From DASUPK01 sp963763955 (GTDB lineage Bacteria; Actinomycetota; Thermoleophilia; Solirubrobacterales; 70-9), in assembly GCA_963763955.1 (NCBI GenBank), contig CAVXQP010000013.1, positions 116,758 to 180,757 of the forward strand: a stretch of 64,000 nucleotides of DNA, in the 5' to 3' direction. Shown piece after piece: positions 34,089 through 43,839 of this stretch (positions are counted from its first letter, which is position 1; every line of letters starts with the position of its first letter). Below the pieces are notes generated by a model. That model had not been told where the DNA came from. It did no database searches and saw only the letters and a list, made by a program, of their open reading frames with translations. A program made the position numbers and the translations under genes.

Positions 34089-35972
34089 CTAGTTCTTGCT
34101 GCCACCGCCGGCGCGTGAGCGTCGCCTTCCGCCCCTGCTTCCGCGACGTCGGCGCGCGCCGGAGGCAGCGGATTCTAGCCTCTCGCCCCCGTTTCCATTG
34201 GCGCCGGCCTCCACCACGTTGCCGTCGCTGTCGAGCAGGGCGGCGGTCGCCGCGGAGCGCCCGACGCTCTCGATCCGCACCATGCGCTGCTCGCCGACGT
34301 GGGGACCCGCCCCGGCGACGCTGACGATGTAGGAGTCCACGCGCGCCACCGCGTCGTCCACGTTGTACATGTGTGGCTCCTCGATCGAGACCAGGACCTC
34401 CTCGCCGACCTGGAACGGCAGGGCGCGCTGCTCGATCTCCTCGCGGGTGCCCGTCTCGACCACGTGGAACGTGTCGAGAGGCAGGGCGTCTCCGCCCTCG
34501 AAGTGGAAGCGCTTGCCCGTCTGGTCTTCCAGGTCCGTGAGCCCTGAGTCGGGCGTCAGCAGCTCGGCGGCCACCCGAGGGTTGACCCGGATCAGGTAGG
34601 CCTCCGGCTTCGGGTCCTCTTCGACGACGTCCTGGAGCTTGCGGACGATCGAGATCGCGACCGTCTCCTCCGAGGCGACCACGCCCTCGCCGTCGCAGGT
34701 CGGGCAGCGCTTGGTGAGGATCTCCCGTACGCCGTCGGTGACGTTCTGGCGCGTCATCTCGACCAGGCCGAGCGGCGAGACCTCGACCACGTAGGTCTTG
34801 GTCCTGTCCTCGTCGAGTGCGGTTCTGAGGGTCTTCAGGACCTGGTCGCGGTTGCGCGCCCGCGCCATATCGATGAAGTCGATGACGATGATCCCACCGA
34901 TGTCGCGCATGCGGAGCTGGCGCACGACCTCCTCGGCGGCCTCGACGTTGACCTTCGTGATCGTGTCCTCGAGCCGGCCCTTGCCCTTCCCGGTGAAGCT
35001 GCCGGTGTTGATGTCGATCACCGTGAGTGCCTCGGCATAGTCGATCATCAGGTAGCCGCCGGAGGGGAGGTCGACGCGGCGGCTGAGGACAGAGTCGAAC
35101 GCGGATTCCACGTCCCACTCTTCGAGCAGAGGCTTCTTGCCCTTGTAGAGCTCTACCCGATCGGCAAGCTCCGGCGCGGTGCGCTGCAGGAACTTCGTGA
35201 CCCGGTCGTGCTGCTTGTCATCGTCGATGATCGCGCCCTCGAACTCCTCGACCAGGACATCGCGGACCACTCGGATCGACAGGTCCGCCTCCTGGAAGAC
35301 CATCTGGCCGACCTCGGACTTCTCGGCCCGCTCGGCCACGACCTCGTTGAGGCGGTGCAGGTAGGCGATCTCGCGAACGAAGTCCTCCTTCTTGGCGCCC
35401 TGCGCGGCGGTGCGGACGATCACTCCGCCCTTGCCGATGTCCACCTTCTCGATCAGCTTGCGGAGCCGGGTCCGCTCACCGTCCGGGAGGCGCTTGGAGA
35501 CGCCGATGCCGCCTCCCTGCGGCATGTAGACCAGATAGCGGCCGGCGATCGAAAGCTGCATCGAAAGCCTGGCGCCCTTCGTCTTCAGGGGGTCCTTGAC
35601 GACCTGGACGATGATCTCCTGCCCGGGCTTGATCAGCTCGTCGATGCGGCGGCCCCGGCCGCGGCCCCGCTTGGGGACGGCCTGGCCTCCCGGCAGGACG
35701 ATCTCGTCGACGTGCAGAAAGCCGTTCCGCTCCAGGCCGATGTCGACGAACGCGGCCTCCATCCCGGGCAGGACGTTGTCGACCTTGCCCTTGTAGATGT
35801 TGCCGACGATCGAACGGCGGCCGCGCCGCTCGACATAGAGCTCGGCGACCTTCCATTCATTGCTCGGGGTTGCCTTCTTCGGGCGCTTGCCCGCCTTCGG
35901 GCTTCCCTTTGCCTCGAGCACGGCGACGCGGGTCTCGCCCCGGTCGACGCTGACGAGGATGTTCTTCTTCAT
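34089..35972 (-). CDS. rne: ribonuclease E/G family protein
   Basis: About 627 residues. It has an N-terminal MKKNILVSVDRGETRVAVLE start, an S1 domain (GNIYKGKVDNVLPGMEAAFV), the RNase H-like/DNase I-like catalytic part (MIDYAEALTVIDINTGSFTG, IGGIIVIDFIDMARARNRD with the metal Asp residues) and the Zn-link RCPTCDGEG. A Gly/Arg-rich RNA-binding tail ends the protein. It processes rRNA and mRNA. ATG 35972 with Shine-Dalgarno AAAGGA is preferred to the upstream start. It is immediately downstream of the rod-shape genes. Confidence 0.95.
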   Translation of the reverse strand: MKKNILVSVDRGETRVAVLEAKGSPKAGKRPKKATPSNEWKVAELYVERRGRRSIVGNIYKGKVDNVLPGMEAAFVDIGLERNGFLHVDEIVLPGGQAVPKRGRGRGRRIDELIKPGQEIIVQVVKDPLKTKGARLSMQLSIAGRYLVYMPQGGGIGVSKRLPDGERTRLRKLIEKVDIGKGGVIVRTAAQGAKKEDFVREIAYLHRLNEVVAERAEKSEVGQMVFQEADLSIRVVRDVLVEEFEGAIIDDDKQHDRVTKFLQRTAPELADRVELYKGKKPLLEEWDVESAFDSVLSRRVDLPSGGYLMIDYAEALTVIDINTGSFTGKGKGRLEDTITKVNVEAAEEVVRQLRMRDIGGIIVIDFIDMARARNRDQVLKTLRTALDEDRTKTYVVEVSPLGLVEMTRQNVTDGVREILTKRCPTCDGEGVVASEETVAISIVRKLQDVVEEDPKPEAYLIRVNPRVAAELLTPDSGLTDLEDQTGKRFHFEGGDALPLDTFHVVETGTREEIEQRALPFQVGEEVLVSIEEPHMYNVDDAVARVDSYIVSVAGAGPHVGEQRMVRIESVGRSAATAALLDSDGNVVEAGANGNGGERLESAASGARRRRGSRGGRRRSRAGGGSKN

Positions 35973-36069
35973 TTGGTTCCTTTCTGCGCGAGCCAAGCAC
36001 CACCCAATGAGCCGCCGCGATCAGCGGGGCTTCGGGTTGAGGTGTTGGTCTGGGTGTGCTCTAGGTGGC

Positions 36070-37272
36070 TCAGCGCAACAGTGGGATTGGCGCCCTGCTG
36101 CGTGTGCTGGAGCTGAGCCGCGCTTGTGCGTGGATGCTCTGCAGGATCCCGATCGCCAGGAAGGTGGCAAGCACCGATGAGCCCCCGTATGACATCAGGG
36201 GCAGGGTGATGCCGGTTACCGGCATGACGCCGAGGGTCATGCCCACGTTCACAAGGATCTGGAACATGAGCATGGCGGCGATGCCGCCGGCGATCAGGGT
36301 CCCGTACAAGTTCTTGGAGAGCGTCGGAACGCGCAGCATTCTCCAGATAAGCAGGGCGTATAGGGACAGTACGAGTGCGGCCCCAGCAAAGCCGAAGCGC
36401 TCCCCGATCACGGCGAACACGAAGTCCGTGTGCCGCTCGGGGACGAAGAGGAGCTCGGTCTGCGTCGAATTCGAACCGCGTCCGGTCTTCTCACCGGACC
36501 CGATCGCGGTGACGCTCTGGTTGACCTGATAGCTCGCATCGTTGGGGTCGTTGCTGGGGTGCAGAAATGCAGTGAGCCGGTCCTGCTGGTAGCCGTGAAG
36601 CGGGCTCGGCAGGCCGGTGGCCGGGGCGATCACGAGGACGAAGCTGACGGCGATCGCCGCCAGTCCTCCGATCGCAGCGAAGTGCGACCGGGGCACCCCG
36701 GCGAGAAAAAGAATCGTGAGTGTGATGACCACGAGCACGATGCCCGTGCCGAGGTCGGGTTGCAGGAAGACGAGTGCCGCCGGGGCCAGCCCGAGTGCCA
36801 GGATGCGCATCGTCTGGCGCATGGGCGTGCCACGTCGGGTGCGCTCGATCACGAACCCCGCGAGGGCGACGATGAGCAGCAGTTTGGCGAGCTCCGAGGG
36901 CTGGAAGCGGAAGTAGGGAAGCTCGATCCAGCGGCGGGAGCCCCGAGCCGCCGCGCCGAAAAGCAGCACCAGGCAGATCGAGCCGATCATCAGCGAGTAG
37001 ATGCCGACCCGGATCTCACGGAAGCGGGAGTAGTCGATCTTGGCCACCGCGAACATCAGGGCAATGCCGATCAGCGCGTAGATCCCCTGGCGCATCGCGA
37101 AGAAAAGAGGTTGACCCGGGACATCGTTGGGCGTCGCGACGGCGAGGGTGAAGCAGCTGAAGGCGACCAGGGCAAGGGCGGAGCCGAACAGCCAGCCGTC
37201 GAAGTACGGCAGGTTGAAGCGTTCGCCGATGCGAGCCCGCCTAGGGGTGAGCGTGAGAGGTGCTGCTTCCAT
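36070..37272 (-). CDS. rodA: SEDS glycosyltransferase RodA, copy 1
   Basis: A 400-residue, 10-helix SEDS protein that polymerises lipid II in the elongasome. Motifs: RFQPSELAKLLLIVALAGFV, FLQPDLGTGIVLVVITLTIL, LHPSNDPNDASYQVNQSVTA, VPERHTDFVFAVIGERFGF and GVMPVTGITLPLMSYGGSS. About two thirds of residues agree by eye with the second copy at 40739. It follows its partner PBP2 by 80 bp, in which CCCTGGG/CCCAGGG arms can pair. Confidence 0.95.
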   Translation of the reverse strand: MEAAPLTLTPRRARIGERFNLPYFDGWLFGSALALVAFSCFTLAVATPNDVPGQPLFFAMRQGIYALIGIALMFAVAKIDYSRFREIRVGIYSLMIGSICLVLLFGAAARGSRRWIELPYFRFQPSELAKLLLIVALAGFVIERTRRGTPMRQTMRILALGLAPAALVFLQPDLGTGIVLVVITLTILFLAGVPRSHFAAIGGLAAIAVSFVLVIAPATGLPSPLHGYQQDRLTAFLHPSNDPNDASYQVNQSVTAIGSGEKTGRGSNSTQTELLFVPERHTDFVFAVIGERFGFAGAALVLSLYALLIWRMLRVPTLSKNLYGTLIAGGIAAMLMFQILVNVGMTLGVMPVTGITLPLMSYGGSSVLATFLAIGILQSIHAQARLSSSTRSRAPIPLLR

Positions 37273-37296
37273 GGACTAGATGTGGGCCGCTCGTAC

Positions 37297-37325
37297 CCCT
37301 GGGCACGAGGACCACAACCCCAGGG
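37297..37325. other. inverted repeat between mrdA and rodA copy 1
   Basis: CCCTGGG (37297-37303) pairs with CCCAGGG (37319-37325) across a 15-nt loop. It may be an attenuating hairpin or an operator; no T run. Confidence 0.35.
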
Positions 37326-37352
37326 TAGTGATCCCGGTGGATCCTGCTGCCA

Positions 37353-39230
37353 TCACTCCTGCGTCTTGCCGGACGATGCGGGCGGGGTGATCGGCAATTT
37401 GAAGTAGTGCTCGAGGATGCGCGCAGCCACAGGGGCAGCCGTGTCGACGCCGAACCCGCCCCGCTCGAGCGTCACCGCGACCACGATCTGCGGGTTCTTG
37501 GCGGGCGCGAGGACGATGTACCAGGACTGGTCCGGCTGGTTCGGGCGCTGTGCCGTACCGGTCTTGCCGGCGACCGGGAACGGGAAGTTCCCAAAGACGG
37601 GATATGAGGTCCCTCCCGGCTCCGTCGCGGCACGGGTGAGCCCGGTCATGATCGTGTCGCGCGTGGTCGGCGAGATGTCGATATGCCGGCGCGGCGTGGG
37701 GCGGATCTCCTCCAGCACGCGGCCGGTGACGCTCTCGACGTCGTCGCCGAGGTGTGGGCGAACGATCGTGCCGTCGTTGCCGAGCGCCGCGTAGGCGACC
37801 GCCATCTGCAACGGGTCGGCCTCGAGGTCGCCCTGTCCGACGGCCAGGTTGACGTTGTCGCCGACGCTCCAAGGGCGGTCGGTGAGGTGCTCGTGATAGA
37901 GGCGGTTGCGCCAGGCGGGATCCGGGATCAGCCCGCTGACCTCCGACGGCAGGTCGATTCCGGTCCGCTGCCCGAGCCCGTATTGCCTGGCCCAGTCCTG
38001 GATCTGGCCTCCGTTGCCGCTCGCGCGAGCGTGCAGGCCCAGGTTGTAGAAGTAGACGTCGGAGGAGACCTTGAGCGCGTCGGTCATGTTGATCGGCCCA
38101 TTGATCGCGTGCCCGGCGTTGTGAACCGTCAGGTTGTTGTCGAGCTTCAGGGAACCGGTGTCGTTGAAGATCGTATTCGGGCCGATCAGGTGGTCCTGGA
38201 GCGCGGCCGTTGCGGTGATCGGCTTCATGGTCGAGCCGGTGGGATAGAGGCCCTGGATCGCCCGGTTCGCGAGGGGTGCGTCGGTCTTCCTCGAGGTGAG
38301 GTCCTGATACTGGCTCTGGGTGATCGGGTGCGTGAAGATCGACGGGTCGAAGCTCGGAGCCGAACCCATCGCGAGGATTGCGCCGTCGCGCGCGTTCATC
38401 GCCACGAAAGCGCCCGGCAGGCCGAAGGAGTCGAGCGCCCCCTCCGCGTAGCTCTGCAGCCCTGAGTCGATGGTCAGCCGAACGTCGTCGCCGGGCTGGG
38501 CCGGTGTGCTCCTGAGCTGCTGGGTCGGCCGGCCGAGGGCGTCGACCTGGACCCGGTCGGTGCCGGGCCGGCCGCGGAGGAAGCGGTCGTACTCGTACTC
38601 GATCCCCGATTGCCCGACCGAATCGCCCTGATGGAGCCCGGCGTAGCGCGGCTCCTTGAGCTGCTGCGCCGTGACCTCGCCGACGTTGCCGAAGAGGTGG
38701 GCGGCGGTGGTCCCGTCCTTGTATTCACGGGTGAATACTCGCTGCAGGGTCACCCCCGGGAAGCTCGACTGGTTCTCGCGCAGGTAATAGACCTTGTCGA
38801 CCCCGAGCCCCTTCTTCAGGATCACCGGCCCACCCGGAGCAGCGCGAGATCCGGACGCGAGCGTCTTGCGGATCTCGTCCATCGACATGCCGGTGACGGT
38901 GGAGAGCAGGTGCAGCTCCCTGGAGCGCGTCGGCCCGGGGGCGGGCAGATCCTGCGTGTTCACCTCGACGGCGAGCTCGGTGCGGTTCGCGACCATGACC
39001 TTGCCATTGCGATCGAGGATGTCGCCGCGCGGCGCCTGCACCCGGACCTGGCGAATGCGGTTGTCGTTCGCCTGCGTCCGGTACTTGTCGCCCGACAGGA
39101 TCTGCACATACCAGAGGCGGAGGAAGAGGACGGAGAAGATCGCAATCGCGATCGCGGTCAGGATCGAGATTCGCAGGGCCAGCGGGGAGGTCCGCCGCTC
39201 GGGCTCGGATTCGGGTGTGCGCCGATACAT
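37353..39230 (-). CDS. mrdA: penicillin-binding protein 2, copy 1
   Basis: A 625-residue class B PBP: a single N-terminal anchor (LRISILTAIAIAIFSVLFLR), PBP dimer domain (YKDGTTAAHLFGNVGEVTAQ) and transpeptidase domain with LYPTGSTMKPITATAALQDH (SxxK nucleophile), VSSDVYFYNLG (SxD) and VAGKTGTAQRPNQPDQSWY (KTG). It crosslinks the glycan made by RodA in elongation. Adjacent to mreD (7 bp) and followed by rodA copy 1. Confidence 0.95.
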   Translation of the reverse strand: MYRRTPESEPERRTSPLALRISILTAIAIAIFSVLFLRLWYVQILSGDKYRTQANDNRIRQVRVQAPRGDILDRNGKVMVANRTELAVEVNTQDLPAPGPTRSRELHLLSTVTGMSMDEIRKTLASGSRAAPGGPVILKKGLGVDKVYYLRENQSSFPGVTLQRVFTREYKDGTTAAHLFGNVGEVTAQQLKEPRYAGLHQGDSVGQSGIEYEYDRFLRGRPGTDRVQVDALGRPTQQLRSTPAQPGDDVRLTIDSGLQSYAEGALDSFGLPGAFVAMNARDGAILAMGSAPSFDPSIFTHPITQSQYQDLTSRKTDAPLANRAIQGLYPTGSTMKPITATAALQDHLIGPNTIFNDTGSLKLDNNLTVHNAGHAINGPINMTDALKVSSDVYFYNLGLHARASGNGGQIQDWARQYGLGQRTGIDLPSEVSGLIPDPAWRNRLYHEHLTDRPWSVGDNVNLAVGQGDLEADPLQMAVAYAALGNDGTIVRPHLGDDVESVTGRVLEEIRPTPRRHIDISPTTRDTIMTGLTRAATEPGGTSYPVFGNFPFPVAGKTGTAQRPNQPDQSWYIVLAPAKNPQIVVAVTLERGGFGVDTAAPVAARILEHYFKLPITPPASSGKTQE

Positions 39231-39236
39231 GACTGG

Positions 39237-39791
39237 CTATGGCGTCTCCACGGCCCGTGCACCGGTTGGGCGCCGGACCGCCCGTCGCTCGTCGACGAGG
39301 GCGGAGCGCACCACCAGTCTGACGGCAAGGAGGACGGGAATCGCGAGAGCCGCCCCGATCAGGCTGGTGACGATCGCGTCGCGCACGACCAGGAAGCTGA
39401 CGTTCGCGTCCACGCCGGTGCCGATCTGGATCGCCGCAATCACCAGGGCGCCGAGCAGCGTCATGGCGGCCCCGAGCAGGGGGACCGCCCCGCGGGTCGG
39501 CCGGCCGACCGTTTCGCGGTAGCGCCCGGCGACGTAGCCGACCGAGAGCAGGGTGAGCGCGAACCCTCCGAGCGTCTCGAGCAGCAGGCAGTCCATCAGC
39601 AGCCCCACCGAGAAGCCGAAGACCGCGCCCGTCAGGCTGCCGCCCATCACGCCGACCGAGAAGACGACGAGCAAAAGGACATCGGGGTCGCTGCCGAAGA
39701 CGTCCATCTTCGAGAAGCAGACGACCTGCGCGATCACGACGACGGCGCCGAGCACGGCCAGCCGGGCGATGATCCCCGGGGTCAGGATCAC
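39237..39791 (-). CDS. mreD: rod shape-determining protein MreD
   Basis: A 184-residue integral membrane protein with 5-6 helices (IIARLAVLGAVVVIAQVVCF; FGSDPDVLLLVVFSVGVMGG; LLMDCLLLETLGGFALTLLS). MreD is assigned from this topology and from a 4-bp overlap with mreC and 7-bp spacing to PBP2. It is an elongasome membrane component. Confidence 0.88.
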   Translation of the reverse strand: MILTPGIIARLAVLGAVVVIAQVVCFSKMDVFGSDPDVLLLVVFSVGVMGGSLTGAVFGFSVGLLMDCLLLETLGGFALTLLSVGYVAGRYRETVGRPTRGAVPLLGAAMTLLGALVIAAIQIGTGVDANVSFLVVRDAIVTSLIGAALAIPVLLAVRLVVRSALVDERRAVRRPTGARAVETP

Positions 39792-40657
39792 TTCTTGTGA
39801 CCCCCGGTGTGGATGGTCAGGACCTTGACGAAGTCCATGTCTCGCAGGTCCGCGAACGGCGACAGATGCACGCGCTGATATGCCTGCTGCTCCTCGACAC
39901 TCGCACGGGTGATCTTGCCGATCGGGATCCCCGGAGGGAAGATCGACCCGAGGTTGCCCGTCGAGAACCCGGCGGTCACCACCATCTGCCCCTCGGCGAT
40001 GCGGCTGTTGCGCTCCAGATAGTCGAGCTGCAGGTCGTTGGGGTTGCCGACGTTGGGCTCGACCACGCCGGTCGCGCCACCCGGTGTCACTCGCGCGGTC
40101 ACTGCGCTGTCGGCATCGGTGATCAGGGTGACCCGGGCCGTGTTGGGGGTGGTCTGGGTGACCTTCCCGGCCAGCCCCTGCGCCGCGACCACAGGGTCGT
40201 CGATTCGCACCCCGTCGCCGGAGCCCTTGTCGATCGTGACTGTCGAGTACCAGACGGTCGGCGACCGGCCGACCACTCGCGCGGTCACTGGGTCGGTGCC
40301 GTCCGGGACGATGCCACCGCTGGTCAGCTCGTTGAGCGCCGAGAGCTCCTTGGCCTCCTGCTGCTGGGTCTGCTGACGGGCGAGCTGATCGCGGAGGCTC
40401 GCCACCTGCTTCTCGAGGCTCGCCTTGTCCCCTCGGGCGTCGAAGGTCTCGTGGAACCAGTTGACGAGGTCGCGGACCGGCTTGAGCGCGCGGTCAGCCC
40501 CGTTTTGGAACGGCGAGAAGATCGTCGAGACCACCTTCTCGGCGCCGTGCAGCGGGCCCGCGTTGCTCTCGCGGTAGTAGAGGCTGAGGAGTGTCAGCGA
40601 GGCGGCGACGAGCAGCAACAGCACCGCCCGTCGACGGCGCACCTGCTTGCGGTACAT
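39788..40657 (-). CDS. mreC: rod shape-determining protein MreC
   Basis: A 289-residue protein with an N-terminal anchor (RRAVLLLLVAASLTLLSLYY), a coiled coil (DKASLEKQVASLRDQLARQQ) and the MreC beta domain (ARVVGRSPTVWYSTVTIDKG, GLAGKVTQTTPNTARVTLIT). It links MreB filaments to PBP2. SD AGGAAG lies 5 nt before the ATG, and a possible TAAATT promoter element lies 41 nt upstream, suggesting initiation between the two rodA/mrdA pairs. Confidence 0.93.
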   Translation of the reverse strand: MYRKQVRRRRAVLLLLVAASLTLLSLYYRESNAGPLHGAEKVVSTIFSPFQNGADRALKPVRDLVNWFHETFDARGDKASLEKQVASLRDQLARQQTQQQEAKELSALNELTSGGIVPDGTDPVTARVVGRSPTVWYSTVTIDKGSGDGVRIDDPVVAAQGLAGKVTQTTPNTARVTLITDADSAVTARVTPGGATGVVEPNVGNPNDLQLDYLERNSRIAEGQMVVTAGFSTGNLGSIFPPGIPIGKITRASVEEQQAYQRVHLSPFADLRDMDFVKVLTIHTGGHKK

Positions 40658-40698
40658 GTGCTCTTCCTAGCTCTCAAGGTCGCTTCCATCGCGCGTCG

Positions 40699-40704
40699 AA
40701 TTTA
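40699..40704 (-). promoter_or_regulatory. possible -10 box upstream of mreC
   Basis: TAAATT in the 81-bp gap between rodA copy 2 and mreC; it would allow mreC to be transcribed independently. No convincing -35. Confidence 0.35.
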
Positions 40705-40738
40705 GCGTCTAGCTTCAACGAGACTGAAAGAGTTCCCC

Positions 40739-41923
40739 CTAGGCGCGCTCTGGGCGCGCCTGGCTCCGGGACTGCGCATGGATGCTCTGCAGCAGGCCCA
40801 GGGCCAGGAATGTCCCCAGCACGGACGAGCCGCCGTAGCTCATCAGGGGCAGCGTGATCCCGGTGACCGGCATCACCCCGAGGTTCATGCCGACGTTGAC
40901 GATCATCTGGAAGGCGAGCATCGCCAATACCCCGCCGGCGATCATCGTCCCGTAGAAGCTCGTGGAGATCCTCATCACCCGGATCGCCCGCCAGAAGAGG
41001 ATTGCGTAGAGGAAGACGACGAAGGCGGCGCCGAGGAAGCCGAAGCGCTCGCCGATCACCGCGTAGATGAAGTCGGTGTGCCGCTCCGGCAGGAAGAGCA
41101 GCTCGGTCTGGGTCGCGTCGTTCCCACGCCCAACCTCCTCGCCGGATCCCACCGCAATCACCGATTGATTGACCTGATAGCTCGCGTCGCTCGGGTCGTT
41201 GCTCGGGTGCAGGAAGGCGGTCAGGCGATCCTGCTGATAGCCGTGGAGGAAATGGACGCCGGCGGCGGATCCCGCGACGTAGACGCCGCCGGCGATCAGA
41301 GCCACGGCGGCTGCGATGGCCGCGAAGTGCTGCCACGGGATCCCCGAGACGAACAGGATCGTCAGCGCTATGGCGACGAGCACGATCCCGGTGCCGAGAT
41401 CGGGCTGCAGGAAGACGAGCGCGGCGGGAGCCAGCCCGAGCCCCAGCAGGCCGACCGTCTGACGCAGCCCGAACGGCCGCCTGATCCGCTCATAGACGAG
41501 GGCGGCGAGGGAGACACAGAGCAGGACCTTCGCCAGCTCCGATGGCTCGAACTGGAAGAACGGCAGGTCGATCCAGCGGTTCGACCCGCGCACCGCCGTC
41601 CCCACCAGGAAAACGAACGCGATCGAGCCGATCATGAACCCGTAGATCGACAGCCTCAGCTCCCGGAGGCGGGTGTAGTCGAAGCGGCTGACCGCGATCA
41701 TCAGCGCGATTCCGACGACCGCGTACAGCGCCTGCCGCTCGACGAAGTAGAGGGGGCGGCCCGCGATCTCGTTCCGCGTCGAGCTCGCCAGCGTGAAGAT
41801 GCTGAACGCGATCAGTCCGATCGATGCGCCCAGCAGCACTGCGTCGAGTCCGGTCAGGCTGAGCCGCTCGGTGAGCGACCGGCGCGGCGCGATCGTGAGT
41901 GAGGGCTTGGCGGCTTCCATCAC
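40739..41923 (-). CDS. SEDS glycosyltransferase RodA, copy 2
   Basis: A 394-residue SEDS protein parallel to the copy at 36070: FQFEPSELAKVLLCVSLAAL, FLQPDLGTGIVLVAIALTIL, LHPSNDPSDASYQVNQSVIA, LPERHTDFIYAVIGERFGFL and GVMPVTGITLPLMSYGGSS. The catalytic Asp region is intact, so it is not a decayed duplicate. Its start overlaps the stop of PBP2 copy 2 by 4 bp, so the pair is coupled. It may be a RodA/FtsW variant with a separate role; by sequence it is RodA-like. Confidence 0.92.
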   Translation of the reverse strand: MMEAAKPSLTIAPRRSLTERLSLTGLDAVLLGASIGLIAFSIFTLASSTRNEIAGRPLYFVERQALYAVVGIALMIAVSRFDYTRLRELRLSIYGFMIGSIAFVFLVGTAVRGSNRWIDLPFFQFEPSELAKVLLCVSLAALVYERIRRPFGLRQTVGLLGLGLAPAALVFLQPDLGTGIVLVAIALTILFVSGIPWQHFAAIAAAVALIAGGVYVAGSAAGVHFLHGYQQDRLTAFLHPSNDPSDASYQVNQSVIAVGSGEEVGRGNDATQTELLFLPERHTDFIYAVIGERFGFLGAAFVVFLYAILFWRAIRVMRISTSFYGTMIAGGVLAMLAFQMIVNVGMNLGVMPVTGITLPLMSYGGSSVLGTFLALGLLQSIHAQSRSQARPERA

Positions 41924-43812
41924 CCTGGGCCGGCGGCTCTGGCGGCGGCTGTGTCGACACCCCCGGCAGAATGCAGGTTGAAGTAGCGCTCGAGGATGTC
42001 GCGCGCGATCGGGGCAGCGGACTCGACGCCGAACCCGCCCCGCTCGACGGTCACAGTCACGACGATCTGCGGGTTGTTGTACGGCGCGATCACGCCGTAC
42101 CAGGACTGGTCCTGCTGGCCGTTTCGCTGCGCCGTGCCGGTCTTGCCCGCGACGGGGATGGGGAAGCTGCCCATCACCGCATAGGAGGTGCCCCCCGCCT
42201 CGTCGGCCGCCCGGTGCATGCCGCCCAGGATCACGTTCCGGGTCTCGTTGGAGATCTGCAGGTGGCGTGCCGGGGGCGGCTTGATCACCTTGACCGTCTT
42301 GCCGTCCACGTTCACGATGCGGCCGCCGACGTGCGGGCTGACCAGCGTCCCGCCGTTGGCGAGCGCGGCGTAGGCCCTGGCCAGCTGCAGCGGCGTCACC
42401 TGGACGTCGCCCTGCCCCACGGCGAGGTTGACGTTGTCGCCCTGCGTCCAGGGGCGGTCGATGAACGGATTGGAGTGGCTGCGATAGACCCGGTTGCGCC
42501 AGGCCGGCGTGGGAATCAGGCCGGAGGTGGCATCCGGGACGTCGATGCCCGGCTTCCGCCCTAACCCGTACTTGAACGCCCAGTCCTGGATCTGGCCGCC
42601 GTTGCCGCTGGCCTGCGCGTGCAAACCCAAGTTGTAGAAGTAGACGTCCGAGGAGACCTTGAGCGCGGTGCTCATGTCGACCGGGCCGTTGGCGGCGCCG
42701 CCCGCGTTGTGGAGTGTGATCCCGCCGATGTCGAGCGAGCCCGTGTCGTCGAAGATCGTGCTCGGCGAGATCAGGTGGTCCTCGAGCGCCGCGGTCGCGG
42801 TGATCGGCTTGAACGCCGACCCGGTCGGGTAGCCGCCCTGATCCGCGCGGTCGACGAGGGGGTCACCCGGCTGGTTGCCGAATGCGTCGTACTGCGCCTT
42901 GGTGTGGGGCTGCGTGTAGAAGGACGGGTCGTAGGTGGGATAGGAGCCCATGCCGACGATCGCGCCGGTGTGGACGTTCATCGCCACGAAAGCGCCGGGC
43001 AGGCCCTTGGCCCGGAGCGCCGCCTCGCCCACTTCCTGCAGGCCGGAGTCGAGCGTCAGCCGCAGGTTGTCGCCGGCCTGCGCGGGCCGGCTGCCGAGCT
43101 CCTGCCGCGGGCGGCCCAGCGCGTCCACCTGGACTCGCTGGCTGCCGGCGGTGCCGCGCAGGAACTTGTCGTAGGTGTACTCGACGCCCGCCTGTCCGAT
43201 GATGTCCCCGGGCTTCAGACTCCGGTAGGCGGGCCTGGTCAGCTGATGCGGGCTGATCTGGCCGACGAGGCCGAGGATGTGGGCGGCGAGCGATCCGTCC
43301 TTGTACTGGCGGACGTAGGTGCGCTCGACGCTGACGCCGGGGAAGCTCTCCTTGTTCTCGAGCAGGTAGAAGAGCAGCTGCCGGTCGAGTCCCTGCCGGA
43401 GCACCACCGGATAGCCCGCGTACTGGGGCGTCTCCCGGACCTTCTGGCGAATCGCCCTCTGCGAGAGCCCGAGCAAGCTTCCCAGCCGGCGCAGCTCGGT
43501 GTGGCGCTCCCGCGGCGAGCGCGGCAGGGCGGATGGGCGGAGCTCGAGACTCATCACCGTGCGGTTGTCGACCAGCAACTTGCCCGTGCGGTCGAGGATC
43601 TCGCCTCGTGGCGGGTGCACCCGGACGTCGAGGACGCCGTGGTCCTGCGCAAGCGCGCGGTAGTGCTCGCCGGAGAGGACCTGCAGCGACCAGAGGCGCA
43701 GCAGCACCACTGCGACGGCCGCCACCACGAGCGCGGCGAGGACGGCGATGCGGACGTTGAGCCGATTGGTCAGGCGCGGCGGGATGTCCTCGGGTCGCTG
43801 AAGGAGATACAT
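41920..43812 (-). CDS. penicillin-binding protein 2, copy 2
   Basis: A 630-residue class B PBP similar to copy 1: anchor LNVRIAVLAALVVAAVAVVL, dimer domain YKDGSLAAHILGLVGQISPH, nucleophile motif YPTGSAFKPITATAALEDHL (SAFK), SSDVYFYNLGLHAQASGNGG, and VAGKTGTAQRNGQQDQSWYG. All three active-site motifs are present. It lies 27 bp after mreB and overlaps rodA copy 2, forming mreB-PBP2-RodA. Confidence 0.94.
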   Translation of the reverse strand: MYLLQRPEDIPPRLTNRLNVRIAVLAALVVAAVAVVLLRLWSLQVLSGEHYRALAQDHGVLDVRVHPPRGEILDRTGKLLVDNRTVMSLELRPSALPRSPRERHTELRRLGSLLGLSQRAIRQKVRETPQYAGYPVVLRQGLDRQLLFYLLENKESFPGVSVERTYVRQYKDGSLAAHILGLVGQISPHQLTRPAYRSLKPGDIIGQAGVEYTYDKFLRGTAGSQRVQVDALGRPRQELGSRPAQAGDNLRLTLDSGLQEVGEAALRAKGLPGAFVAMNVHTGAIVGMGSYPTYDPSFYTQPHTKAQYDAFGNQPGDPLVDRADQGGYPTGSAFKPITATAALEDHLISPSTIFDDTGSLDIGGITLHNAGGAANGPVDMSTALKVSSDVYFYNLGLHAQASGNGGQIQDWAFKYGLGRKPGIDVPDATSGLIPTPAWRNRVYRSHSNPFIDRPWTQGDNVNLAVGQGDVQVTPLQLARAYAALANGGTLVSPHVGGRIVNVDGKTVKVIKPPPARHLQISNETRNVILGGMHRAADEAGGTSYAVMGSFPIPVAGKTGTAQRNGQQDQSWYGVIAPYNNPQIVVTVTVERGGFGVESAAPIARDILERYFNLHSAGGVDTAAARAAGPG

Positions 43813-43839
43813 GGCCGCGTCTGCTCCGGGGCCGGTTCC